Assembly: GCF_014898055.3 (NCBI RefSeq)
Contig: NW_023605194.1
Span: 58,753,361 to 58,817,360 of the forward strand
Direction: 5' to 3'
Source of the DNA: Talpa occidentalis
Taxonomy: Eukaryota; Chordata; Mammalia; Eulipotyphla; Talpidae
DNA: 64,000 bases
Each line of letters opens with the position of its first letter. The stretch's first letter is position 1. The position numbers were made by a program, and so were the translations under genes. Below are positions 44,649 to 55,374 of this stretch, in pieces. The notes beneath the pieces are model-generated. The model was given only the letters and a program-made list of their open reading frames with translations. It ran no database searches and was not told the DNA's origin.

Positions 44649-44878
44649 AAAAACAACATATGAAAGCTCACCATAGATCTGAGGCATCCAGAGGGGGAGG
44701 AATGAAGATGTAGGAGGGAGGGAGGAGTGGGGGTCAGAGCACAATGGACTGTGGTGAGGACTATGGCTTCATTGGAGTTGGGAGAGCTACAGTGACTATA
44801 CCTGAGGGAAAGAATCCCATACTGTCAAAATATTGACATGCTTGTAAAAAAATGGTCCTTCATAAACAACAACAAAAA
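44649..44878 (+). mobile_element. Short retroposed segment, L1 3' UTR-like
   Basis: About 230 bp with a G-rich middle (GGAGGGAGGGAGGAGTGGGG) and an A-rich end, flanked by AAGGTCATAA at 44639-44648 and 44879-44888. The flanks and tail show retroposition. Assignment to an L1 3' UTR is by the G-rich character only. Confidence 0.55.
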
Positions 44879-44934
44879 AAGGTCATAACAAGATAACAAT
44901 TGTCAAGAATTAATACTGCTGGGTTTAAAGAGAT

Positions 44935-45155
44935 GAATTGTGGTGACAGACTTGTTGGGTTCAAATCCTGACTCCACAGCTGACTTGTAGTGCAGCATTT
45001 AACCCACAGCTATGTGATGACACCTAATCCCTTTGAGTCTCAAATACCTTATCTAGAAAACACAGATCACAACAATAATAGATACTAGGTTTAGAGGAGT
45101 CAAAGAAAGAATGAAAATAAAATGTTCAGCTCAGTGCCTGGCAAAAATCAAATGT
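44935..45155 (+). mobile_element. MIR SINE remnant
   Basis: GGTTCAAATCCTGACTCCAC (old B box), GAGTCTCAAATACCTTATCT and GCTCAGTGCCTGGCAAAAAT are MIR landmarks in order. Confidence 0.75.
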
Positions 45156-45159
45156 TCAA

Positions 45160-46125
45160 TTTTAATACTTTCATGATCTTAAAGATTTTACACAGCTTCT
45201 TTCTCTTAATATAAAAGAATTGGTAACAGCTCTAATTGTAATATTCCTTATGAAAAAGTTCATCTATTTGTACCAATACACTAATGTGAACTTATAGAAT
45301 TAGTTTGCCTAAGATAAAAGATGTGAACAAGGGACAAGAGGATGATGCTAACACAAACATTTTGTTGCTTCCACAATATACCACCTATAAAATGACCTCA
45401 GGAATCAGCCCTCCCCATGAATGTGAGCAATTTGGGGAGAAGGCTCTGAGCTGAGAACTTCAAGTACAGGTCCATGAATATGGATATATTATACTCTGTG
45501 GCACCACCACCCCCCAAACACACACACAGACTCCATAAGGCATGGGCTGCTTTCACTGTGCCGATTTAACAGATAATTTCTAAGAAAAAAAAAATACAAT
45601 TTCAGAATTTTCCCTAACATATAAACAAATAATCTCAATTCACAGGTCATGCTTAATGACCTTTTGGAATATTCTATCCTACAGCACCAAAGGAAGGGAA
45701 TCTACTTACAGTGCGTAGCAATAATAATCTTTGAGTGATTGGTTTTTCTCTTAAGTAGAATCCAGTAATTTCTAGTGTGTGTTCTCTGGAAGGTCAAGAA
45801 TCTTCACTCTCCAGTGAGTGCAAGGTGCACTTACCTGGGAGGATTTTAATATCCCACCAGAGGAATGCTTAGGCCAAAATGGTAGGTTTGGGTGGGAGAG
45901 GACACCTGAAAATGTCACAGAACATTGGATGCTGCTTTCTGCTTTGAGACTACAAATAAATCACAGCATTTGTAAAGAAGTGAGAAAAAAAAAATGAAAG
46001 AGCATGCAAGGATGGGCTGAATCCAGTCTCATCCTTTATCAAATATCATTTAGAGTATATTCAGGATAGCAATCTCAGTAATCAGAAAGAAAAATGGTAA
46101 CTATATATTGTGTTAACTCCACCAG
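45160..46125. other. Unassigned intron sequence
   Basis: Contains a short CA/C-rich stretch near 45500. Nothing else seen. Confidence 0.55.
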
Positions 46126-46129
46126 CTAA

Positions 46130-46610
46130 CTTTGCTGTGGTAGCCTGAAAAATGATCCCCTTCCCCCACCCCAACCCACCCGCCGTGATCTATCAGGTCT
46201 TAATCCCCGCAACCTACAAATGCTACCTTATTTGAAAAAAAGGGTCTTCACAATTTAAAATGAGGATCTTGTGGTGGGAGGTTATCCTGGATTATTCTGG
46301 GTAGACACTGAATGCTACACAAGTACTTGTAAGAAGGTTTCAGAGTGTGTTTTCCCATATACACAAGGTAAAAAGTGGAGTGATATGGCCACAAGTGAAA
46401 AAATTGCCAATAGCCACCAGATTCTGGAAGAGGGAAGAGAAGATCCTCCCCTAGAGCTTCCAAAAGGAGCATGGCTCTGCTAATCCCTTGATATAGCCCA
46501 ATGATAATTATTTCAGATGTCTAGGCACCAAAATAGTGAGAGAATAAATTTCTCGTTTTACATCACCCACTTTCTCTTGTTTTCAGTCACCACAGGAAAT
46601 TAATACAACC
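46130..46610 (+). mobile_element. Ancient LTR-like repeat (MaLR/ERVL type suspected)
   Basis: CTTAATCCCCGCAACCTACA, GAGGTTATCCTGGATTATTC, ATCCTCCCCTAGAGCTTCCA, GAGAGAATAAATTTCTCG and the end GGAAATTAATACAACC are landmarks of a widespread mammalian repeat in the order I remember. The exact subfamily needs a library search. The overlapping 70-74 codon frames are not genes. Confidence 0.65.
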
Positions 46611-46614
46611 TCAT

Positions 46615-48040
46615 TACTACTTTTATTATCACTAATTATTATAGATTTTTCTTGGTTCTATTTGCTCATTGTTTCCTCCTTCCTGAACTCATTTTAACAC
46701 ATTACAAAATTATTATTTCTCTTTCTGTTAGTTAGATTACATTGTGTGTGCCATTGAAAACACAATTTCTTTGGCTCATTTTCAGGATGCTAAATCATAA
46801 AAGCAAGTTATGTCAGTCACCAGTGAAACTCTCAAATTATTTCTTTTCCCTGAACAAATATTTATCAAACTACTTACCAAATAAGTCAAGTAATTATACC
46901 CCTAAGAGATGCAATTTTCAAATTTATTATCTTAAAACTGTATACTACAGATGTTTGTGTTTTAATGTGTATCCATCTAGAAAATGATAAAATAGCTGAG
47001 ACACGCAAAGACGAAATATAATGAATTATTTGAATATTTATAACATTGTTTGTCCTTTCCTGTCAATTATGTAAATAGAACCAAACTCAAAGATTAATTC
47101 AAATGAGTGAAAAAATGTTAGATTCTCCCAGTGAGTAAAAAGCTGCTCTGAGTAAGCCATGTGTGTGCCATATTATAAGTCAACAGAAAAAAAAGGTACA
47201 TTAAGTATCCCAGAGAACTTGTCACCAAAAGGGAGAAGCTTTCATTCTTGTTCATGCTTTCATCTGTGGATATAGTAATTTCCAAAATTCCTATTTCTTA
47301 AGTCTCCATGAGGGCTACTTTAAAATTACTAAATCTAGAATTTAGGTCTTCTTGCTCTGTAAATGCAAGAGTTGACTTGGAGATCATACCTCCATCTCTA
47401 CGATGCTGTGAGGATAAAAAGATTGCTACTCTGTGAATACTCTGATATTTGGGGACATTGTTAAGTTTTCAAAAGGACCAACCAGGTGGTTCTGTGACTT
47501 GGCAAGGAAAGCTGCCAGAACAGATATCTGAATATGGAAAGTTCAAGTAGAGTTGTGACTAGGCCCTAGAACTTCTTTTACCTAATGAAGCTTTTCTATA
47601 GTCTCCTCAAGGACACAGTATATGTCAGATATTTATACTTGTCTTCTGCTAATTTCATTCAGATGATATTAAAACATGCTTTGGAATAAAAAAGCAGTGG
47701 AGTCACTTGGTAAAATCTTGTCCTCAGTTAACGCATTTATTTAGTTTTATTCAGACAACAGTGGAAGACCAACATGAGCTCACCTGTCATGCTGATTGGA
47801 ATGTATGCCTCCCAAGTGCAAAACAAGGGATTCAATACTTTCGTATTCTTAGAGATGATCTAACACAATGAGGTTCAGGTTGGAATTCTGATAGCTGCCT
47901 AACACTACTTAAATCTACTTAGAAATGTATACAACATTGGAATTATCAAAAACTGAAAAAAAAAATGAAGTTTACAAAATAGAGTTTCAAAATTATGTGT
48001 CATTTAATATATTAGAAGTCTATGGACAATTTTAAAGAAA
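46615..48040. other. Unassigned intron sequence
   Basis: AT-rich. The 81-codon frame at 46742-46987 has no recognised domain. Confidence 0.55.
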
Positions 48041-48044
48041 AATA

Positions 48045-48125
48045 TTTTAGAAAATAATTTTATTTTTATTGCAATAACATTGGTTTATAATATGGCATAT
48101 GATTCAGAGGTATAGGTTCCTACTT
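48045..48125 (-). mobile_element. L1 3' UTR tip, antisense
   Basis: TTTATTTTTATTGCAATAAC followed by ATTGGTTTATAATATGGCAT is the reverse complement of a common laurasiatherian L1 3' UTR end. About 80 bp remains. Confidence 0.6.
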
Positions 48126-48836
48126 CTTCAAATGCATGTTATTGCTTTTAAAACATTTAGTTCAAGGTCAGTTGTTTGCATACTATACACAATTTTATAC
48201 TTCTCAAATGCAAATCTAAACATATTTCTAAGAAAGTTTAAAATGAAGATTTTCTTTCTCACGTGCTGAGACAAGCAGCACAATTTGGCTCTTAAGCAAA
48301 AAAAAAAATCTTCTGTTTCTTGAAGTATCAACCTTATCAGAAGAACAACAAAAAGGATTCTGGACCTCCTTTGCTTGTAGGCTTCTGCTGACCTTTGATC
48401 TGGGAGTTACCCAATTTGTCTACTTGATCATGAAAGGAATGAAGATGAACTTCAGAGTTTTTAGTATCAATGACTTCCTCTATATTCAAGTATTTTCTTG
48501 GATCTCAAGAAGTTATGGGGAGGCAGGAAATGATTTCTTTCAACTTGCTACACTGTTTGCAGAAAAGAAGTATTTGAATATCAACAAAACAAGTAAATGT
48601 ATCATGGTTGTTTTAGTAAACTCTACTTTCTAAACTTTCAGCATACCAAAACCAATTGTACACATTATGTGTATATGTATACCATCTCTATTTATGAAAC
48701 TGACTATACAAACACCTGAAAGGGACAGTACTTTAAGAGCTGGTAAATAGTTTAGCTCTTCCTATATCACTTCTTCAAATAATATCTAACGAAGCAAAAT
48801 AAAACAAATGCTAACTGTAATAAAACTCTCTAACCT

Positions 48837-49113
48837 GGGCCTCCCTGGTGGTGCAGGTGGATGAGCACTGCACTGTGAAGCTGTCCACAGCCTCTGCAGC
48901 ATAGGTTTGATCCGACCGGCCGGTGAGAATCCCACGTGGAAAAGCAGACCTCTTCGGTCTCGCCCACTGCTCCCCTCAGCAGTGTATTTCTGTCGTCTAC
49001 CTGTTCTGCTCCCTGCTCTGTCTCTGGTGAATCCTCTCACCCTCCCGAGCATCTGGCCTGTATCCCGGTTCTTGTATAAAAAATAAATCTTTAAAACAAA
49101 CAAACAAACAAGC
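48837..49113 (+). mobile_element. tRNA-derived SINE, copy 7, subfamily A
   Basis: Forward copy beginning GGGCCTCCCTGGTGGTGCAG with a perfect 11-bp target-site duplication CTCTCTAACCT at 48826-48836 and 49114-49124. The 3' tail is AATAAATCTTT followed by an (ACAA)n-like stretch. Confidence 0.94.
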
Positions 49114-49254
49114 CTCTCTAACCTACCCGCCCATATTCTAAGACTCTGAGATAGGATCCAGAGATAGTGAATTAAACTTACATAATTGGTGAAGTATGCG
49201 CAATAACTTATTTCCTGACCTATGAACTAAAGAATTAGGTTTTTGGCAATGATC

Positions 49255-49420
49255 TACCTCTGCTTTCAGATATCTTTATTTACACTGTGGATAATGTCCA
49301 CTTGCTGTATGACTTGGGGAAGTTACTTAACTTCTGTGCCTCAGTTTCCTCATTTATAATACAAGAATTATAAAAGTCTTCCTAAAAAGCTTTAGGAAAC
49401 CTGACATTACTAAGCTATTT
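49255..49420 (+). mobile_element. MIR SINE remnant
   Basis: TGACTTGGGGAAGTTACTTA, ACTTCTGTGCCTCAGTTTCC and TCATTTATAATAC are the well-known MIR core and 3' region. Confidence 0.8.
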
Positions 49421-51201
49421 TCATTTCATTTGCTATTACTGTTGTTGCTACTATTACTATCACCACCTAAAATGAACACAGACTTAGAGATCTAGCTTCT
49501 CTAACATTACAGAAAGAAATTCTATGGACATTTCATACTATTTAATATCAATAGCATAGTTAGCATTTAATCATAGTGGACTATTCAACACAACATTCAT
49601 AACTTATTTTAAAGAGATTTTTAAATGTTCACTCAAATATATAAAGAGTTTTGAAAATCCTTTACCCAGTGAACTTTTATTCCTATGATTCCTACTTCTA
49701 ACAGAGCCCATGTGCCACAAATCTCCAATATTACCAGCTCTATTTCTGCTGTAATACAATGCCGCTTTAGCAAATGCATATTTAATTTATTAGTTAACAA
49801 ACACCCTGTAGTCTCTTTAAAGAATTCCCAAATAGCTGGCATTTATCAAACCAAAAATAAAATATTTTCTTGTTGGTAAATATAAAGGTTTTGGTTGACT
49901 AATGTGCACACCAGTGAAACTTGTCTTTTTTTAATGTATAATTAATTTCCTCTCCACCTCATTCCACACTGTGCTTTTTTTCCTCTCAAATTTTGCAACA
50001 CCTCCAAGGAGATAACACCTATGTTTTGAATTACTGATTTGTTGAACACATTCTTTAGGTAATTAAGATGTTAAAAAACACACAACTCAACTAAGATCCT
50101 TCTGGCATTTCTCTGCATGTTTAATCACCCATTATACACATTACTAATTGAGATAAATTTTCATTTTCTCTTCAGTTTTCAATGAACCATGAAAATAATG
50201 GGGTAGATTTACTGGATAAACAATGCATATATATATATACACAGAATGTTAATAACAAGTACCCGAGTAACTATCATTTTTTTAACTTAGATGATTCTAG
50301 TTTGGTTATATAATTAACCCCAAAATATATTTTAAAATAAAATTTGATATTGATTTCTAATCAGTGATTGAATGATTAAGAAGGGATTTAAACCTGTGAA
50401 CCATTACCTCTAAGTGATCACTAAAAACTGAATTAAATTTTTCAAAAATTAAAAGTTTTAGTTTAATTTCAAAGGTTATAAAGAGAAATAACAGACTCCC
50501 TAAAACACAGTTGTATATAGGAATCTTCCACTAGCACAATTAAACCCAGCATAAACTGACCAAATCTTACTGTATCTTTAGAGTGAAAATAAAGAGAAAA
50601 TTGCTAAGATAGAAACTTAGGTCCTCAACAGATTCCAATTCTGCTACTTAGAATAAAAAAATCAAACTCATCAAATTATTAAAGTCAATATCACTAAAAA
50701 TATTTGTTGATATTGTATGTCTCCTCTGTACAAAGCTCATAGTTTTCCAAACAAAACAAATATAAAATAACATGAATGGAGTTGAGTTAGTAAGCAAGCA
50801 AACAAGAAAACATTAAAAAAAGAAAACATTAAACTCCTTCCACAAGGAATACTAGATATATTCCATTTTGCATCCAGATCTCACTATATGCCACTGATTT
50901 AGGAGTTATGTAAAAAATATCAGTTCACCAACTAATGCAATCTATTTCATTGTTATAACAAAAACATTTCAACATTCATTTTGGTAAAACATCTCTAATG
51001 CTTTAACCTCAAGTGTTAAACTGATACTCTCCCTAAGTTCAACCTGAAGTAGATGAAACCCACTTTAATTCTCTCCCTAATTATTTCCAATGATTACCTC
51101 AGATAGTAAAAGTCTCTGTTTGATTTAACTTGACTCATGTGGCTGATGGTTCAGGATAATATATTCTGTCCTGTTTTATTTTAAAAGTAGAAATGTCATT
51201 T

Positions 51202-51220
51202 TATATATATATATATATAT
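51202..51220 (+). repeat. (TA)n microsatellite
   Basis: About nine and a half TA units. Confidence 0.95.
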
Positions 51221-51593
51221 GTTGTATATATCACAGTGCTTTAATATTATCAGTTGGTAAAATGTATTAGGAAAGACTTTTTTTCCCAATTCCTTGCTCA
51301 ACAGCTATTCACATTCTATTTTTCTATTTAACTTAATTAACTGCTACTCATTAATAGCTTCTCATTGTTAATGGCAAAGACACATAGAACAAACTTTATG
51401 GAGCCAATATTAGCCTGTTAATAATCTTATGTGCTAAAAATGATTTAATTTTCTCTTTACTACTGAAACAGTTCGAATAGTAATTTTGTGGTGCTTTTCA
51501 AGTGCTGTATAATCCTAAGTATTTAATTCATGATCATTTTTATCTTTGAAAAACAGTCATCACTCCCCCTACTTCTATTGTCATAACTGTCAT

Positions 51594-51607
51594 GTTTCCA
51601 TGGAAAC
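51594..51607. promoter_or_regulatory. Perfect 14-bp palindrome, RFX X-box-like
   Basis: GTTTCCATGGAAAC is fully self-complementary and close to the palindromic RFX consensus (GTTGCCATGGCAAC). Chance occurrence is possible in 64 kb. Confidence 0.4.
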
Positions 51608-51943
51608 TGTGGGCAAAAGAATAAAAGGGTAAAATACTTCCATTTTAGGTCTAAGTTGATTGTGTTGTTTTTCATTAGGAACCTCAATTATTCAGGGAGA
51701 TAAGAATGCATATATATATTTATAGGTCTCATAAATGGTTGCTCTTTCACAATAAATTATATTTCTAGGTAAAAGAATTTAACCCTTTCTTTTGAGAACT
51801 AGCTATTTGGGAATTAGACTTGGGAGGGTTTTTAATTTTTCCTTTTATATTATAGTATGATTGAGTTTTCTGGTATCTTGTAAAATAAAACAAAAACAAA
51901 TTAAAAACAGAATTATCTGCTATACTCTTGATAATACATTTTA

Positions 51944-52213
51944 TTTTTTTATTTTTTTTAAAGATTTAATAATTTATACAAGTGTTGGGTACAGTCAGAA
52001 GCGTGGGAGGGTGAGAGAATTCACCAGCGCCAGAGCGGGGAACAGAACAGGCAGACTGATGAAACACACTGCTAAGGGGAGCAGCAGACGTCAGGAGAAG
52101 TCTGCGCACCATGTGGGACCCTCGCTGGCGGCGGGGGGATCGAACCGGCGCTGCAGAGGCCGCAGGCAGCTTCGCAGCCCAGTACTCAACCACTGCGCCA
52201 CCAGGGGAGGCCC
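51944..52213 (-). mobile_element. tRNA-derived SINE, copy 8, subfamily B
   Basis: Reverse-strand full-length copy. TGATAATACATTTTA (51929-51943) and TGATAATATATTTTA (52214-52228) match at 14 of 15 bases as the target-site duplication. The GTGTTGGGTACAGTCAGAAG segment near the tail is diagnostic of subfamily B. Confidence 0.94.
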
Positions 52214-52559
52214 TGATAATATATTTTAATCTATTAAATATCACAAAACCTATACAACGAGGTTTCAGATATATATTTATGATAGAAAAATAATCTTCAA
52301 GGCACATAAGGTGAATTATAAGGTACTGGTTGCTTCCTATATTATGCTCTTCTAAAAATCATAAATTAAAAAGAATCAACCCATTTTAACTTAAATATAC
52401 ATAAACTATATATTGAATCTGTAAATGGTTACAGTGCTTGCTTCAAAAAATGGGAGATTTAGCTCTTGCTCTGTATATATTTTAAATTATTCAATTTAAA
52501 GTGCATATTTAGCTATCAGTTGTTTGACTGAAAATATAGAGTGTCACCTGCAGTGAAAA

Positions 52560-52780
52560 GTCTAATTAAAAAAGAATCAGGGTGTTAACTAGAGGGGAAG
52601 TGAAGGAATGGGGAACAAGGACACAGAGGGCCATGGGAGCTTTAGTGATGGGTTTAGTGTGGTAGCCTATATCTGAGGAGGTGTCAAACTATACTACTAA
52701 AATAAATACAGTATTGCAAAGCAAAGTTACCTCAATAAAAATGAAACGTAATTTTAAAAAATACAAAAAAAAAAAAAGTT
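52560..52780 (+). mobile_element. L1 3' UTR-like fragment with poly-A
   Basis: A segment with GTAGCCTATATCTGAGGAGG and TACAGTATTGCAAAGCAAAG, then TTACCTCAATAAAAATGAAA and a 13-base A run. This resembles the end of an L1 3' UTR. No clear target-site duplication was found. Confidence 0.55.
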
Positions 52781-52784
52781 ACAA

Positions 52785-53954
52785 AAGACTTTCAACAGTT
52801 GAGGAAAATGTTAGGAACATATGGAAGCTGAAATAGATCAGTTGGTAAAATGTTAGACTGAAAATATTAGAATTGTAATGTGTAATTTTTCAGAGAGAAA
52901 ATAGAGACAGTTTCTTTTTGCTTTTCACATAGGAGAAATAATGGACAGATTCTGAAGCAGCCTATTTTCTTTAATATTTGCTCTATGAAAATGGAGAGTG
53001 AGGGAAATGACTAAGAAAAAGGAAAAACTCTGTTGGCCCTGGCATAACTGGTAATAATCACCTTAAATGCTAAGGAGCCCAGTCCACTAAAAGTTTGCAG
53101 GACACAGGGAAGAAAGCTTGTAGTTCATTAACATGACAATAAAAAAGTAATCTTAACAAAACCAGAAAGATAATAGAAAAAGAAGTGGCATGGTTTTAGC
53201 AAAACTCTTCCTTCCTCAACCATCTATCTGATAAGGAAGTTGCTTGGTTAAAATTAAATAAAATCTGTGACTTACTAATTTCTAGAACTTGCAGATGAGT
53301 TCTCCATCAATTTAGAATCCTAAACTAAGAAATGAATTTCTATTGCAAAATTAAGACCAACATTTATTTAAATGAACACATTTTCTTTTCTTTTTATAGA
53401 AATATTTAACATAGACCATCATGGTATTTATTGCTATCTGGAAATGGTTTTTTGTTTGTTTTTATAAGCTAAATTCTCATCTTTGACTTCCTCCTAAAAA
53501 CAAAGTGCCCCTGAGTTATGAACTTAGATGGGAAATTAAAATACCTAAAAATTTGATGTAAAATTATTCTTAAGAAACCATACATCTTGTTCCTAACTTA
53601 ATTAGAATAATGTAAGAATGAATGCTGATTTATATAAAGAAAAACTTTAGTGATATAACATTTAAAAAAATGCATACCTTATTTTTTTCACTAAAAAGGG
53701 TCTAGAAGCAGAGACCCAGAAGAAATGACTCACCCCCCCCCCTTACTTAGCAAAATTTATGCCTTAAAGGAATTAGGGTTCCTTGACAAGTCCAGGAGAG
53801 AAAATGCACATGAAGTACTTGAGACATCTTATGAAAACATGCATGTGAAATGGCTAGGGATCTGAAAGTTCACAAAAGGGCTTTGGCAGCAGATATCTGG
53901 TGATTTAGTTTGAAACTCCGTCCCGCCATTTACAAAGTTATTTGACCTTAAGAG
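52785..53954. other. Unassigned intron sequence
   Basis: AT-rich sequence before the young L1, with a C10 run. No feature recognised. Confidence 0.6.
53733..53742 (+). repeat. C10 homopolymer
   Basis: Ten C residues in otherwise AT-rich intron. Confidence 0.9.
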
Positions 53955-53966
53955 TATTCCTGCTAG

Positions 53967-55361
53967 AATGGAGGCATCACTCTCCCAGATTTCAAACTAT
54001 ACTACAAAGCCATAATAATCAAAACCACATGGTGTTGGAACCAGAACAGACACACAGACCAATGGAACTGAACAGAAAACCCAGAAATAAACCCACATAT
54101 TTATGGTCAACTAATCTTTGACAAAGGAGCAAAGAATATGCACTGGAGCAAAGAAAGTTTGTTCAATAAATGGTGCTGCGAAAACTGGGCCGCTACATGC
54201 AAAAGAATGAAACTTGACTACTACCTCACCCCATGCACAAAAACCAACTCAAAATGGATTAAAGAACTAGACATAAGACCTGAAACCATAAAATATATAG
54301 AAGGAAATATAGGTGAAACACTACATGACATGCACCTCAAAGACATCTTTACAGACAGACGCATCGCCCAAAGTAGTGATTGTGAAGGCAAAGATAAACA
54401 GCTGGGACTACATCAAATTAAAGAGCTTCTGCACAGCAAAAGGACAATAACCAAAACAAAGAGAAACCCCACCAACTGGGAGAACATTTTTGCACACAAC
54501 ACTAATGGTAAAGGACTGATCACAAAAATCTACAAAGAGCTGATGAGACTCAACAATAACAAAGAAAATAATCCAGTCAAATAATGGGCAGAAGAGCTAA
54601 AAAGAAACTTCTCTGAAGAGGAAATGCAAATGGCCAACAGGCATATGAAAAAATGGCCAACATCACTTGCAATAAGGGAAATGCAAATCAAAACTACAAT
54701 GAGATACCATCTCACACCAGTGAGAATGGCACATATTAAAAAACTAGCAACAACAAATGTTGACGAGGATGTGAAGAAAAAGGAACTCTCCTGCATTGCT
54801 GGTGGGAGTGCAAACTGGTCCAACTACTATGGAGAGCTGTGTGGAGATTCCTCAACCTGCTAAAGATAGAGCTTCCATATGATCCAGCAATTCCACTCCT
54901 AGGTATTTACCCAAAGGACACAGAAACATTAATTCCAAAGAGCACCTGAACCCCTATGTTTATAGCACTATTTACAATAGCTAAGCTTTGGAAACAACCC
55001 AAAAATAGATGACTGGATCAAGAAGATGTGGTACATATACACCATGGAATATTACTCAGCATTCAAAAAAGATAAACATATGCAATTTGCAACAACATGG
55101 ATGGCGCTGGAAGGAATCATGCTCAGCAAAATAAGCCAGAAAAAAAAAAGAAAAATACCGGATGGTCTCACTCATAGCAGGAATCTAGAAAACTTAAATA
55201 AAGGACCGGGAAAAAGAATAACTATAAGAAAGAGAAAATCAAAATCAACAAACAACTATGAACCAGAGACACACTGGGGGGGGGGGGATGTGGGGAGAAG
55301 GGATTGGGGTCAAAATAAGGGGGTTGCAATTAGATGGGGAATATAAAAATAAAATAAAAAT
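53967..55361 (+). mobile_element. Young LINE-1, 5'-truncated, ORF2 C-terminus and 3' UTR
   Basis: Sense-strand L1 3' end. It begins inside the ORF2 reverse-transcriptase/C-terminal region (TTTGACAAAGGAGCAAAGAA near 54.1 kb), reads through the C-terminal domain with a stop at 54582-54584 and a frameshift, ends ORF2 near 55.2 kb, and continues into a G-rich 3' UTR and an A-rich tail. Likely target-site duplications are TATTCCTGCTAG (53955-53966) and TATTCCTTCTAG (55362-55373), 11 of 12 matching. It looks very similar to the 30.6 kb copy by eye, so insertion was fairly recent. It encodes no functional protein. Confidence 0.93.
55276..55309 (+). repeat. G-rich tract in L1 3' UTR, G-quadruplex potential
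   Basis: A G12 run is followed by G4, G3 and G4 runs within 34 bases. A G-rich polypurine 3' UTR is a known L1 trait. Equivalent C-rich antisense tracts occur at about 30.42-30.47 kb and 12.47-12.50 kb. Confidence 0.85.
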
Positions 55362-55374
55362 TATTCCTTCTAGG

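Larger units (their letters stand above)
49425..51925. other. Unassigned intron sequence
   Basis: AT-rich, with the (TA)n run, an AGAAAACATTAAA duplication near 50.81-50.83 kb, and the 14-bp palindrome at 51594. Confidence 0.5.

Noticed and set aside
46271..46483. Overlapping 70-74 codon frames on both strands
   Set aside because: They fall inside the LTR-like repeat at 46.13-46.61 kb and show no viral or host domain.
51861..52307. Open frames of 113-122 codons on both strands, rich in Arg and Gly
   Set aside because: They lie across SINE copy 8. Similar frames recur in most SINE copies and come from the repeat, not from a gene.
54138..54584. 148-codon open frame
   Set aside because: It is the C-terminal part of L1 ORF2 in a 5'-truncated copy, so it is not a host gene.
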